DNA of 64,000 bases from Tolypeutes matacus (GCA_026826555.1 JAKSZT010000116.1:186001-250000), one strand, 5' to 3'; shown: positions 22,673 to 35,599, numbered from the stretch's first letter. Program-made: numbers and translations. The notes: generated from the letters alone by a model not told the origin.

Positions 22673-25600
22673 TCCAAGGAAGAAATACAAAGGACTAAAA
22701 TGCACATGAAAATATGCTTGACATTACTTGCTATCAGGGAAATGCAAATCAAAACTCAAAGATGATACCATCATACACCCATAAGAATGGCAGCTATTAA
22801 AAAAACAGCAGACACTAAGAGTCAGATTGGATATGGAGGAATAGGAATCCTCATCCACTGCTGGTGGGATTGTGGAATGATCCAGCCACTGTGGAGGACA
22901 GTTTGGCGCTTCCTCAGAAAACTGCCATTAGATCATCTATATGATCCAACAATATCATTTCTGGGTATATACCCAGAAGAACTGAAAGCAAAGACACAAA
23001 CAGATATATGCACACCAATATTCATAGCAGCATTGGTCACCATTGTCAAAACTTGGTATCAGCCACGGTGCCCATGAACAGATGAATGGATAAGCAAAAT
23101 GTAGTATATACATACAATGGAATATTACTCAAGGGTAAGAAGGAATAAAGTGCTAACTTACGGAATAACGTGGATGAATCTTGAAGACCATATGTTGAGT
23201 GAAGTAAGCCAGGCATTGAAGGATGAGCAATATATGAAGTCACTGATTTGAACTGAGAAAAGTGAGCAGTCTCTGAGAACCATTGTCTGAAAGATAGGTT
23301 AACCAGGGAGAGAAAGAGAAGAGTAGGCTGTTAGCCATCACCCATATGGACATAATCTATGGTAAAGGGATAGAGTATAGTTGCATATTGAAGGATAGGA
23401 CAGATGGGTAGTGACATTACTGGGTTTCGTGGTGCAGGTTTCACAGGTGTGTAGATTAGGAAAGGCAGGTTGGAATACCCAGGGCATGTAACTATGAATC
23501 TTGTCATTCCACGAGTCAAGACAGGGGAGTGTCATATGCTCCAGAGGGATGGGGATGAAGGAACAGTTCAGATCAAATGGGGTATTTAGTGTCATGGGAA
23601 AGGTTTTTCATTACCTTACAGTAATGGACACAGGATATTGTAAATATCATCAAGAATTATTAAACTGTACCTTCTAAATTGTAAACTATACTGTAAACCA
23701 CTGACAATGTTTAGTTGCTATATTATACTATCTGTATAACAGTTATATCAATGCTAACATCCATTAAAAAAAGGTTTTAATATTGGGTGGTGAAGGGGGA
23801 GGGAGGTTGGATATGTGGGAGTCTCTAGTATTCTGTGTATGACTTTGCTGTGACATAAAATTTCTTTGAAAATTAAACGAAAATTTGGGAGACACTGGGG
23901 AATGAGAGAGGGGAGGTGTTACGTTACACTAGACATCCAATAATACAGTGATAAAAGGAAAAAAGAATATTTTTTTTAAAAAGACTTTTTTTGTTTTTTT
24001 CCCATTTTTTTGAATGGTTCAATCTGCTAATTGTATATATTTTTTAGTTGTGTTTTTTCCTTCCGAGTTTCCTTGTACTTATCCCTTGCATTTAAGCTTA
24101 TCATTATTATTACTTTTTCCTATTAATTGTTGTTGGTTATTATATGGGCTTCATGTCCAATGAAGGTTTAGATCACAGAAGGGTTACAATGGGGGATGCA
24201 GAGGATCATTGGTGGCGGGTGTCTGGGATGGGGTATTCATGGGAGTAAGTAAATCTGAATATACATGAAAGATATGTGAAATTGTTAAAATGATCAAGAG
24301 ATGAGGCATGGTCATGGTGGGTAGACAATCTCTCAATAAATGAGGAAATCTGCATTCCCAGCCTGGAGAGCTCTGCCACATTCTCCAAGGGATCAGAAAC
24401 AGTCCCCTGGGTGCAGTAGGAGTGTCTGGCAAAAGAGAATGTTCCACTGAAGGGTTCTTGTTATTGATGACTAACCTCATGAGTCTTTGCTCTTGTAATT
24501 GAAACTTAGCCTGCTGTTATGGGGTGTCTAAGGGTTGCGACCTGAGAGGCTCTTTGTTGTTCAAATGTGGCCTCTCTCTAAGCCAAACTCAGAATATGAA
24601 TGCATTACCTTCCCCCCAACATGGGACATGACTCCTGGGGATGAGCCACCCTGGCAATGTGGGATAAATACCAAGTGCCAGCTGCAACGTGATTGGAAAA
24701 AGACCTTGAACAAATGGGGAAAAGGTAAAGAAAAATGGGTTCATGTGGCTAAAAGACTTCAAAGTGAGTCAGAAGGTCACCCCAGAGGTAACACTTAACG
24801 AACACTTCAGTAGGATCTCATAGAACACCAAAGTGGATATTACCCCACACAGAGGGGCTCCTGAGGGCTCTGGAGTTACCCAGGTCTTACCTAAGTGGGA
24901 TAGACCCAGAGATTGATGCCTTATTAGTGGGAAGTACTTTGGAATCTGTGCTCCTGAGAGTGACAGAGTTGGACTCAAATAAGACCTCCTGACACATGGT
25001 CCATCAGTCCCTTCTATTCAAACTGATATGTGATGCTGGAGTTGTCAGGTGTCAGGTGGAGCCTCTGGCCTACCTATGTGCCAGCTATGCCTGGAATCTT
25101 GTTGGAGCTGCAACTCCTACCCTACAGCTCAAAGGACACATCCAAATCACCTGGTGAGGAGACGATGACGGGCAATGGCTATCCCAGGGAATGGAGAGGA
25201 CCTGGAGTTGCAGATAGATAATCCCATCTACTGTATCCATGGGATATAAGCCCTCTCTCACTTGGAGGTGAAGTGGAAATCACCATCCCAGTCCCCTCAG
25301 TACTGGGGGAAGAGCTATGGACTAGAGTGGACTTAATGGTATTCTGTTGTAGACATATCGTGATTCAAGGAATGGAAGAAATTATAAGAGTGAGGTGGAG
25401 CCAGTGGCTGCTGGATTCTTTCAGGGCAGGGAGGGAAAAGGCAGTTGAAATACAGGGGCTTTTTCAGGACTTGGGATTTGTTCTGAGTGGCGTTGTGGTG
25501 ACAGATGTAGGCCATTTTACATCAGCATATACCATGCAGAACTGTGTGGGAAAGAGTGTGGTCTACGATATGAACTGTGATGTATGCTTGGTGACAAGGC

Positions 25601-25862
25601 CCCAGGATGTGTAAATATAATGTGGGTGATGTGCAACACTGATGAAAGATGTTTGTGTGGGAGGAAGTGGGAGGTGATGAAGGTGGAGAACATGTGAATC
25701 CCTGTAATTTCTGTGTAAAATTTAGGTAATCTAAGCAACCTAAAATAATATATATAATACCATTTATGTAAGCAAATGCACATATGTGCATAGATGTTTA
25801 TATATCACTTTACAAATATTAGTAAGTATTGTGAATTTTTTTATTTTTACCCACAATAAAAA
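22673..25862 (+). mobile_element. L1 3' portion (end of ORF2, long 3' UTR, poly-A)
   Basis: From 22673 the plus strand carries the familiar L1 3' ORF2 sequence (22720-23240: a codon-rich stretch with a CTGCTGGTGGGA-type motif and TCTGGGTATATACCCA at about 22961). It is broken by stops. This is followed by ~2.6 kb of 3' UTR that I do not know from other mammals, ending in TTTTACCCACAATAAAAAAAA at 25846-25866. Short frames in the UTR (for example 25273-25614) have no recognised content. The 5' edge coincides with the provirus LTR edge. The 3' junction lies in the AT-rich spacer of duplicon unit 3. Confidence 0.75.
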
Positions 25863-26049
25863 AAAGAAAGAAAATGCTACAATAATGGGTAGCATTATTT
25901 TTAAAATGGTAATTTTTAAAATGCTTACCCACAATGTAATGGATTGAAGAACCAGTGAAAACAACCAGGATAATTTGAAATAAGTGGAAAGTGAATCTTT
26001 ACATAATCTAAGAGAGACCTCGATTTCTGATGTATAAATTAGTGGTAAC
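25863..26049. repeat. Duplicon unit 3, spacer resumes
   Basis: Matches 6985-7139 and 13005-13189 and leads into zinc-finger copy 3. No gene. Confidence 0.65.
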
Positions 26050-27480
26050 AAATTGAACACAGATGAGTGTGGAAGAAGACGTAGGAGGAGCAGATCAAAG
26101 AAAAAAACTGCAAGTGCTCTTTTCCAAGAGGAGAAAGACATCCTGAATTGCACAGTCACAGATGCTTCCTTAAGGGATTGGCAACAAGTTGCACAGACTA
26201 GAGGTGCATATCCTTTGGACATTCACATTCATTAAATTCACAGGATTTCTGTCCAGTATGAATGTTGTAATGTTTAACGAGATACATTCTCTGGCTGAAG
26301 GCTATTCCAAATTCCTTACATATATAGTGTTTCCCTCCAGTAAGAATTTTCTCATGGTCAGTTAGATTTGATTTGCTACTGAAGGCTCTCCTACATTCCT
26401 TACATATATACAGTTTCTCTCCAGTTTGTCCTGTCTGTTGTGTAATGAGGCTTTATTTCTGAATGAAAGCTCACCCACATCCGTCACATTCATTGGGTTT
26501 CTCTTCAGTATATATTCTCCGATGGTGAACGAGGTTTTCCTTCTGACTGAAATGTCATTTCCACATTCATTGCATACATAGGGTTTTCTTTAGAATGAAT
26601 GCTCTGATGTTCAATGAAGTATTGCTTTTGCCTGAAGGCTTTTCTGCATTCTTTACATTCATTTTGTTTCTCTCCAATATGAGTTTTTTCAAGTTCTGTG
26701 AGGTATGATTTGTACCTAAAGGCTTTTTCACATGCCTTCCATGCATACAGTTTCTTTTCAGTAGGAAATCTCTTGTATCTGAGATTTGACATTTGAATTA
26801 AAGCTTTCCCACATATGTATGATTTTTTTTCAGCAAGAATTTTCTGAGGAATAAAGAGCTTTTCTGTCAGGTTGAAAACTTTCCCACATATATGACATTT
26901 CTATCTTTGTTCCCTTGGATGGCTTTTAAAATTAAGAGTAAAAAATTATTTTAAGAGTAGCCTACTTTCAGAATATTCTTATGATTTCTCTCAAGTTTAA
27001 ATTTTCTCATATTCCATGAGGTTTTGTTTCAGATAGAATCATTCCCATGTTCATTACAATAATATCTAATGTATGACTATTTCATGCTCAATGAGATTTA
27101 ATGCCTGGCTGAAGGATTTCCAATATTCCTTACATATACAGGGTTTTATTCCTGCATGTTTATTTGATGTGACTAGCCTTTCCAAATTCATGAAATCCCA
27201 AATGGTTTCTCTGAAGGATTTATCCTCAGGTATCTCATGAGGTTGTATTTCCAAGAAAACTTCACACTCATTACACTTAAATGGGAGGACTACCGTGTGG
27301 GGCAAACTGGCAAAACGCATTGTCTTTATTCTTTTTTCCTTACATAGATTCCCTCATGCTTAGGTAAACATGATGCAAATTCCTTCCAATTGAAGTTACA
27401 TTCAGAGAAGTGTTATTTTGAGGAAACAATGTTTGTGGTCACAGAAAAGATTTTTCCCAACTTTCTTATATTCTCTTCCT
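26050..27480 (-). pseudogene. C2H2 zinc-finger exon, copy 3 (broken)
   Basis: Homologous to copy 1, minus strand. The frame at 26505-26792 holds about two fingers, including one complete core [17 protein letters not shown]. The frame at 27066-27320 holds the N-terminal pre-finger part and a decayed finger (CICKEYWKSFSQ, in which the second zinc-binding Cys is Tyr). The linkers at 26235-26500 are degenerate (for example SGQK, TGQT). Stops and frameshifts separate the blocks. It is the least interrupted copy in structural terms (no insertion), but it is still a pseudogene. Confidence 0.82.
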
Positions 27481-28143
27481 TCATCTTAAGTCTGTACTGT
27501 TGTGGAAGTGGATACAGCTTCACTCAGAAGCCTTTAGTTATGCGGTTCTTTGTACTTCTTAAAGTTCAATGCTTCTTCATACTTTGTGGGGTGCACCAAA
27601 AACAGTGTTTAGAGGGAAATTTATAGCATTGAATACATTCATTAGAAAAGAGAAATTATCCAATATCAATCATCTAAGTGTCCAATGTGGGAAGTGCAAC
27701 AATATCTCATTTTTATTTGTTCTATCATTCATGGCTCTTCTTGATTCAAATGAGCATCATATCCAGTTTGGTGACATCATAATTAGGAAATGGGTTAGTG
27801 ATACAGTACTTGATTAATGATGGGGACAAAACAATACCCCATTAATCAACCCTGGAACATTCAGGCTTCTGAAGGATAAGAAAACTACAGCTTCCAAAGA
27901 TGCAAGAGTAAGGTGACCACAGTACAAAGCCAAAATGGCAACCCAGGAAATCCTGAACACTTTGTTTTGGACTGACTATTTTTATTCAATTTTTTTCCTT
28001 CTATTTATTTAGATTAGATTTAATATTTAATTTTCTGTAAAGTTTACCAGGGAAATTAAAACACTTTTGCTTGCCTTCCTAAATCTGCACTTATTATTTG
28101 TTATTGACTTGCCAAATAATGTGTTTTAAAACATTTTATATCC
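27481..28143 (+). mobile_element. L1 ORF2 remnant and flank, unit 3
   Basis: The 27569-27700 frame carries the clearest ORF2-like stretch of the duplicon (RGKFIALNTFIRKEK), typical of the region after the L1 endonuclease. The rest to 28143 is spacer homologous to 8880-9247. Confidence 0.65.
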
Positions 28144-28712
28144 TGTATTAGTCAGCCAAAGGGGTGCTGATACAAAATACCAGAAATATCTTGGACTTTA
28201 TAAAGCATGTTTATTTGAGGTAGAAGCTTCCAGTTACCAGGCCATGAAGCATAAGTTTCTTCCTTAACCAAAGTCTGTTACACTGCCTTGAAGCAAGACA
28301 ACTGCTGACATTTGACAGGGTTCAGGTTTATTGGGTTCCTCTCTTCCCTGTGCTGCATTTCTCCCTGAGCTCAGCTCCTCTGTTCCTCATCAAGGTCAGC
28401 TGTAGACTATGATGCTTTCTAAGTTTTGCCTGCCTCCACAAGGCCAACTGTGAACTGTCAGGTGAATGGCTTGTCTCTTTTCCCCGGTGCCACCTGTCAT
28501 TGCCAATCAGAACTCCAGCATCAAAAACTAGTCCAATTCTGTCCATTGCCATGTCTTTTTATGTTTGAGACCCCACCCACCAATGAGCATGACTCAAATG
28601 CCCTAACGACTGTAGCCCAGTCAATGTCCTAATCAGAACTTTATCATGCCCAGATTAACAGACATCATTCCATAAACATTTTTGGAACTCATAACGATAT
28701 CAAACTGCTACA
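28144..28712 (-). mobile_element. Solo MaLR-type LTR (type B), unit 3
   Basis: Duplicate of 9248-9819. The TG and CA ends are kept on the minus strand. Confidence 0.65.
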
Positions 28713-29302
28713 TATCCAGTTACACATTTTATGCTATATATTATTTTATGGTGTATTTGAACACTTTATTGATGTCCTGGGCCATGGATATCATTATTAC
28801 ATTATTGATCCAATAGTCATTTCAGTATATGAATTTAATTAACAGATATTGTTCTTTAATCCATCCTGAATCTTGAACTTCTGAGAATATTTTTTTCTGC
28901 CCAAAGAATGTTCTTTTACATTTCTTTTAAAGTGAGTTGCTGTTATCAAACTTTATTAATTTTACTCATTTCTAAATGTTTTTATTTCATTTCTTCCAGA
29001 AGGATTGAGATGAATTAAATCTCAAGCCCTCTACAATCTCCACTGCTTTTGAGAGCACCCTTAGGGTTGAATTTCTCCATTCTGTTGTAAATGTAATCCC
29101 TTCTTTGGAGAAGAAAATAGGGGCTTTCAGTTTTACAGCCTTCTTCCTGCCCCGCCACCACCCAGCCAAATCTGTGCACTCTGGCTCTGGGGATGGGAAT
29201 AATGGAACACCTCTCTGAGTTACAGAAATGATTTTGGAGTTAAGATTTGGGGGAGAAAGCACAATATATTGAGTTCTTCTTTGGACCATTCTCAGGAGCA
29301 GT
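28713..29302 (-). mobile_element. L1 ORF1 remnant and spacer (segment a), interrupted by provirus
   Basis: Homologous to 9820-10400. It stops at the 4 bp target site CAGT (29299-29302) of the gammaretrovirus-like provirus. The spacer resumes at 37756. Confidence 0.6.
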
Positions 29303-29745
29303 TGTAAAGGAAACAAGACACAAAATCTCCCCAGCAGGAATGCCAAGCTTATAAAAAATTGTGTGGTCATTAAAAACCTGGACACCCATCCGGGCCTAAT
29401 GGGAGATTGGAAGCCCTAATGGGGAAATAGCACCTCTCATGCTAGGAAAAGGTCAATCATTCACCGCCACCCCCATGCTGAGTTACTAATGGCAAATATC
29501 TGCTTCTGTAACTGCTTGCTTGATTTGCTCAGAAACCTATATAGAAATGTATATGTTTAAACCTAACAATCCTGTCTCTTGGCATGCATGGAAAAGTTTG
29601 GCGCTCATGGGAAGAAAGTCTATAAAGGCTGCAACCTCCAGATTTTAGGTGCAACTCTTAGTAGAGAGCACACCCTGGCCATTAATAAAGGTTCCATAAA
29701 ATTTTTCTCCTGGGAGTTGTTATTTATATGAAGTGTTCCACTTCA
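29303..29745 (+). repeat. Gammaretrovirus-like 5' LTR
   Basis: Starts TGTAAAGG and ends CTTCA. It has a TATAAAG box at 29621 and an AATAAA polyadenylation signal at 29684, in the order and spacing of a retroviral U3-R. Confidence 0.85.
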
Positions 29746-29748
29746 TTC

Positions 29749-29766
29749 TGGAGGCCCTAGTGAGAT
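29749..29766 (+). promoter_or_regulatory. Primer-binding site, possibly tRNA-Gln type
   Basis: Reads TGGAGGCCCTAGTGAGAT, three bases after the LTR. The first six and last five bases fit the complement of a glutamine tRNA, and the middle differs. The tRNA assignment is therefore tentative. Confidence 0.5.
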
Positions 29767-30062
29767 AGGGGGAAGGCCTCTGAGGAATGTTCCTCAGCCC
29801 TGGTAGGATCTCAATCTTGCCAGAAACTCCATGGGAGATTATTAATTCAACCTAAGGAACTGCCAGTTCTATTGGTAAGTCTCGATCCAGGGGAGGACTT
29901 TGGGCTGCCAGATGTGCCTCTACTCCCATGGCCTGTCCACCAGGTAAGACATCACCCAGGGCCTCAGAATAGCTCAAGGTTCATGTGTTTGTGTGTGTAG
30001 CCAGCTGTCTGTCCATAACATTTGTGCTAAGTTCCTGTTCTGTGCTCCTTTTGATTGTTACG

Positions 30063-31757
30063 ATGGGTCAATCCTCCTTGTGTCCTACAACACCCCTTAC
30101 ATGTTTTCTAAGGAACTTTCAGGAATTCAAGAAGGCAGCAGCTGGATATGGAGCCAAGTTCAACCTGGGGACCCTCCAAACCATTTGTGAATTGGAGTGG
30201 CCCACTTTTGTTGTGGGCTGGCCATCTGAAGGAACGACGGGCCTCCCAACAGTCTATAACATCCGGAGGGTCATCTATTGCAAACCTGGTCATGTGGGCA
30301 GATTCTTTAAATTGATGTGTGGATAGATCTTCTTACAGACACTCCCAAGAAACTAAAAATTTGTCTTGCAGGACACAGGTGCCTGGCTCAGCCAGATCCC
30401 CACCTTCCTTTGAAAGCTCCCTTTAAGAACCCCTGTCCTTCGTTCTTGCAAGATGCTCCTGATGAAGCACCCCCTTACATATCACACCCAATATACCTCT
30501 CATCGTCCTCCATCTGCCCCCTCCCCATCCACTCATCCTCCTCTCCCTCTAAACCAATCATCTACAGACAGCCTATACCCTCCACTCCCCACACACACTG
30601 ATACCTTTCTAATCAGCACCCCCCATACATGAAGGGGCACCCAATATGAAGCTTCTGCAGATCCCCTAAACTGGCCTGACTCAGTCCACTTACTGCCCTT
30701 CCACCAAGCAGGTCCAGGCCTGAGTGATGAAGGTCTCTCATTCATGGTATATGCCCCCTTTTTATCTACAGACCTGTATAACTAGAAAAATAAAAATCAT
30801 CTGTTCTCGGAAAAATGCCATGGCTTAATTTCTCTCCTAGAAACTATCTTTTGCACCCATAATCCCATCTGGGATGGCTGCTAGCAACTGTTACAGGTCC
30901 TATTCACTTCAGAAAGAGATCGTTTCCAGAAGGAGGCTGTAAAAACCATCATGGGGGGAAGCGGCTGTGGCTCAATCAGTGGGGCTCCCGTTTGCCATAT
31001 GGGAGGCCTCGGGTTCGGTTCCCGGGGCCTCCTGGTGAGGGCGGGCCTGCCTGCGCGGCGTGGTTGGCTGACCCGGCGAGCACAGGCAGCAAGGGGGGGA
31101 TAAATGAATAAATAAATAAAATCTTTAAAAAAAAAAAAAAAAAAAAACATCATGGGCTGAGACGGCCAACCCACTACTGACCCTACCTAAATAGAAACTG
31201 TGTTCCCCTCTACCAGACCAGACTGGAATTACAATCAGGATCAAGTTAAGGAGGCTCTCAAACATTTTTTACAGACCCTCCTACGTGGCCTTTGAGCTGC
31301 TGTCAGAAAGTCAAAGAATCTTTCTAAGGTGAGTGAAACCACCCAAGGCACTAATGAGCCTTTTTAGATTATCTAATGGAGGCCTATAGAAATTACACCC
31401 CTATAAACCTGGAGGGACCTGAAAATCGTAAGGTTATAATTATAACATTTGTATCACAGTCTGCTCCTGATATACAAAAGAAATTCCAAAGGCTAGAGGT
31501 GTTTGAAGGGAAGCTATTATCTGATCTGATGGAGGTGGCACAGAAAGTGTATAACAATAGGGAGGATGCTGATACTCTAAAAACCAAGAAGATGGCAAAG
31601 GTCCTGCTGAGCACAGTGGCAACAGAGTGTGCTAGGTCCTCTTCCTCCACTGGATTCCCTGGGAACCAGAGAAAGCCAAGGCAAGGTAGACCAGGACTGC
31701 AAAAGGACCAATTTGCTTACTGCAAAGAAAAGGGACACTGGAAAAATGAATGCCTCT
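30063..31757 (+). pseudogene. Gammaretrovirus-like gag remnant
   Basis: Structural polyprotein remnant. ATG at 30063 begins MGQ, with the N-terminal glycine used for myristoylation in gammaretroviral matrix. The matrix frame stays open to about 30326. A proline-rich p12-like stretch follows (30380-30600), then capsid (about 30620-31650) in shifted frames. A SINE interrupts capsid at 30956-31147. The end of the frame at 31376-31759 contains one CCHC nucleocapsid knuckle (CKEKGHWKNEC), which looks intact. There are several stops and frameshifts. Not functional. Confidence 0.85.
30956..31147 (+). mobile_element. tRNA-derived SINE (DAS-SINE type) inside gag
   Basis: The head GGGAAGCGGCTGTGGCTCA includes a polymerase III A-box-like TGGCTCAATCAGTGG. 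A B-box-like GGTTCGGTTCC lies near 31014. The tail is TAAATGAATAAATAAATAAA plus poly-A. It is flanked by CATCATGGG duplications (30947-30955 and 31148-31156). I recognise the family from memory as the armadillo DAS-SINE. Confidence 0.8.
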
Positions 31758-31819
31758 GATGCTGGGCAGACCCCAGCCAGCCCTGCAGTTGCTAGACTGA
31801 TGGTGCCAGGGCTCACCAG

Positions 31820-33410
31820 GCCCCCAGGAGCCCATGGTGAAACTAAGAGTCAGGGGCAGTCCTGCTAACTTCCTGGTCAATACAGGGGCTACTTACTCTG
31901 CCCTAAAATTGGACCCCGGTCCTTTTAAACCTGAACATACTCTGGTTCAAGGGGCCACCGGGAAGATACACTCTTATCCATGGAACACCACCTGGACCAT
32001 TAATCTTGGATCTGGGATCATCACCCACTCTTTCTTCATTATGCCCGACTCTCCCTATCCCCTGCTGGGATGAGACTTGTTACAAAAGTTGAAAGTCACC
32101 ATCTCCTTTCGGGATGGTGAGAGGAAACTAAAGTTCAGTGCTCAGGCCCAGACCCTCCTAGTAATCTGCCCTATCTTGGAAGAATATCTCCTAACAGGCC
32201 TCAAGACACCACCAGTGGCTAATCAGTTGCTGCAAGTATCCCAGCACCTGGTTCCAGGAGTCTGGGTTGAGACAAAACCCCTGGGCTGGCACAGCATCAG
32301 GACCCCATGGTGGTGAAAGTACTCAGCACATCTCTCCCCATCCGGGTATGGCAGTATGCAATCAGCCACAAAACCAGGACGGGAATTGAAAAACACATCA
32401 ACCATCTACTCGAGAAGGTATTCTTGTTCCTTGCCAGTCCCTGTGGAACACCCCTTTACTTCCTGTGCAAAAGCTGGGAAGCACAGACTATCAACCAGTA
32501 CAGGATCATAGAGAAATAAATAAGAGCATTGAAACAATACAACCTTTGTCCCTAACCCATACACGCTTCTAAGCCAGATCCCTCTGGAACATACTACCTA
32601 CACTGTCCTGGATTTAAAAGATGCATTCTTTTCTATATTTTGGCACCAGTTAGGCAGCCCATTTTGGCCTTTGAAGACCCTCGGCCTGGGGCATGTGGGC
32701 AGCTGAAGTGGACCAGGCTTCCCCAAGGATTCAAAAACTCCCCCACCTTGTTTGGAGAGGCTCTGGGGTGAGATTTGTCCCCCTTCAGAAAGCAGCATCC
32801 AGGTGTTACCCTACTTCAGGATATAGATGACCTCTTTCTACCTGCACCGGGCTCAGACTCTTGCAAAGCGGCAACTCTCAGCCTACTCAAAGCCTTAGTG
32901 GAAGTGGGGTTCTGTGTATCCACCAAAAAGGCTCAGCTCTGCTTCCATTCTGTAACATATCTTGGATACATCTTAGAAAAAGTGGAGCCACAATTTTCAC
33001 ATGACAGGATACAAGTTGTATTGAGCATCCCTGAGCCAACCTCAAAACGACAGGTAGTTGAATTTCTTGGCATGGTGGGATATTGCAGACTGTGGATCCC
33101 CAGATTTACAGAAATTGCTAAGCCCCTTTAAGCTGCCATGGCGGGCAATAGAAGTGACTTGTTGTGGACCAAAAAGCAGGAGAAAGCTTTTACATGCCTG
33201 AAGACAGCTCTGGTGAGTGCACCTGCCCTCGTGTTACCTGACTTGTCCAAACCCTTTCATACTTTCATTGATGAAACTTATGGCATTGGCAAAGGAGTCT
33301 TAACCCAGTCCATTGGGCCCTGGCACTGACCAGTAGTTTGCCTCTCAAAAAAACTGGACTATGTAGCTGCTGGTTGGCCCAACAGTCTAAAAGCCATCAT
33401 GGCCACTGTG
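31820..33410 (+). pseudogene. Gammaretrovirus-like protease and reverse transcriptase remnant
   Basis: Protease frame 31834-32073: the catalytic Asp-Thr-Gly is Asn-Thr-Gly (AAT at 31879), which would inactivate an aspartic protease. The flap and C-terminal LLG-type end are recognisable. A TGA follows at 32071. Reverse transcriptase fragments run from 32077 to 33131 in at least three frames. The active-site motif survives as QDIDDL at 32817-32834, with the two metal-binding Asp residues kept but the usual Tyr before them replaced. The connection domain starts at 33138. Many stops. Not functional. Confidence 0.82.
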
Positions 33411-33492
33411 ATTTTTTTTTTTTAATTATTATTATGGGTAAAAATCAAAATTCTCACAATACATACAAACATTTGCAAAATGATATATAAAT
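33411..33492 (-). mobile_element. Short L1 3' tail in provirus pol
   Basis: About 80 bp of L1 3' end on the minus strand: poly-T, then the complement of the ...TTTTTACCCATAAT... end seen at 25846 and 46465. It is severely 5'-truncated. I could not find a clear target duplication. Confidence 0.6.
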
Positions 33493-35461
33493 TAAGGAAG
33501 CCTCTAAGTTAACATTTGGCCAAAATATGGTGGTAACGGCCACACATTCGGTAGAAGCCCTCCTCTGCAGTCCCCTGGACCACTGGATATCTAATGCCAG
33601 AATCACACAATATCAAGTGTTATTGTTGAACCCACCCTGTGTGGTATTCTCAAAAACGGAGGCATTAAATCCAGCCACCCTGCTCCCTGACTCTAGTGCC
33701 CTCCCAGTGGCCCACAACTGCTTACACTTGCTGGAAACCCTGACGGGGCTACGCACAGACCTCACCAATGTGCTTTGCCAGAGGCTTCCCATCATCTCTA
33801 CATAGATGGCAGCAGGATGGCAGTCCTTTGTTAAGGATGGAATCTGTTACACAGGAGTGGCTGTAGTAGAACCACCCAAAACTATCTGGGCCCAATCTTT
33901 AAGCCATGGCACCTCCACTCAATGGGCTGAAATAATAGCCTTTACTCAGGCTTTAAGATGGACAAAAGACCAATCTGTAAATATTTACACGGACAGTCGC
34001 TATGCCTTTGCTACAGCCCATGTACACGGTGCACTGTACCAAGAGCAAGGATTCCTAACATCTGGAGGAAAAGAGAATAAAAATGGAACTGAAATTCTAG
34101 CATTATTAGAAGCCATTTGGTTCCCTGATGGAGTAGCCATTGTTCACTGCAAGGGACACCAGAAGGGAAACTCCCCACAGGCTGAAGGCAACTGATTAGC
34201 AGATGAAGTCATGCATGCCACTGCCTTCCTACTGCTCACCCCTGTTCAAATGCTCCTGAGAGTCCCTAGCCGAGAACTCCTGGTGCTACTCCCCAGAAGA
34301 TGTCAAGCAGGGGGAAGGTCCAGGAGCTAAAATTTCCCCAGAAGGTTGGTTAGTCCTGCCTAATGGGAGGATATATCTACCTGAAGCAGTGGGAAGGCAA
34401 TTAGTCAAAAGGCTCCACGACACCACGCATATGGGTGGCACTAAATCAATAGAACTAAGAAAAAGAGACTTTTGTTTCCCAGGTTGGTCTAAAATCAGCA
34501 AAAGCATCACATCAAGATGTGAAGTCTGTGCCAGGGTAAATCAAAAAGAGGTGCCCAAGCTCGAGTGGGAACAAGGCTCCAAGAGATGGAACCAGTGGAG
34601 CCCTGGGAGATAGACTTTACTGAAATAAAGTTGGGAAAATAGGGGTATAGTTACCTCCTGGTGCTGGTAAGTAGGTTTTTGGGACTGGTAGAAGCCTATC
34701 CGACTAAAAATGAAACAGCCACGGTAGTAGTTAAGAAGCTGATAGCAGAAATCATTCCTAGCATCAGGCTTCCTCTTAGAATAAGGTCAGATAACGGTCC
34801 AGCCTTCATAGCACAGGTGACTCAAAAATTGGCTAAAGCCCTAGGTATAAATTGGAAACTGCACTGTGCATTAAAGCCCCAAAGTTCAGGACAGGATGAA
34901 AGGATGAACTGCAGCTTGAAAGAAACCCTAGCCAAATTGGCTCTGGAGTCTGGCCAAAACTGGGTGAGTCTCTTACCTTTTGTCCTCCTTAAGGCCAGAT
35001 GTACCCCCTATGTGCAGGGCATTATGCCCTATGAAATATTATTTGGCAGATCCCCATCACAGTTTCCCAAGTTGGGGTTTGGAAAAATATCTGAATATGA
35101 CAACCAATATCTTTTCTCTACTCTAAAGGAACTGTACCAGATTAGGAAAATGGTCAACTGAATGGTCAAAGAAGCCCATCCTCCTCATCCATGTACTAAC
35201 CCCCCTTTATTTCAGGGGCAGCATGGAAATCTATTCTGGGTACGGAAGATCCAAGCTGGAACACTCGAGCCATGGTGGACCGGCCCATATGTGGTGATCC
35301 TCACAACGCCCATGGCAGTAAAAGTCACTGGGAAAAGACACTGGATACATGCGTCCCAGCTAAAGGTCGTCAGGTCTGGTTCGGTCGACTCAGAGGCAGA
35401 AAAGTGGACAGTCACCAGCACAGAAGACCTCTTAAAGATCAAGATTCACCGAATGAGTTAA
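33493..35461 (+). pseudogene. Gammaretrovirus-like RNase H and integrase remnant
   Basis: RNase H: YIDGSR near 33800 supplies the first catalytic Asp, and YTDSRYAF near 33985 another. The domain frame 33806-34195 ends at a TGA. Integrase: zinc-binding H-H-C-C part at 34389-34613; core frame 34661-35161 with SDNGPAF (second catalytic Asp) and a Glu about 35 residues on, in SSGQDER. The first Asp region lies before 34630, in another frame. The C-terminal domain is in the frame 35162-35461. Stops and frameshifts separate the parts, so nothing is expressed as a working enzyme. Confidence 0.82.
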
Positions 35462-35599
35462 GACTAAGGGTGGGGAAGAGAGAGGGATATGTCAACAGCC
35501 TGTCCTCTTGGACATTAGTGTGTGCATCAATAATTTTCAATTAACCTTCTATAACTGGGGTATTATAAAAGTATTATAAGGACAAGGGACAGAAAGGTT

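Noticed and set aside
25273..25614. A 113-codon plus-strand frame as a gene
   Set aside because: It lies in the L1 3' UTR and is absent in frame from the other L1 copies seen here.
30956..31147. Functional tRNA gene
   Set aside because: The tRNA-like head lacks a full cloverleaf and is followed by a SINE body, A-rich tail and target duplications.
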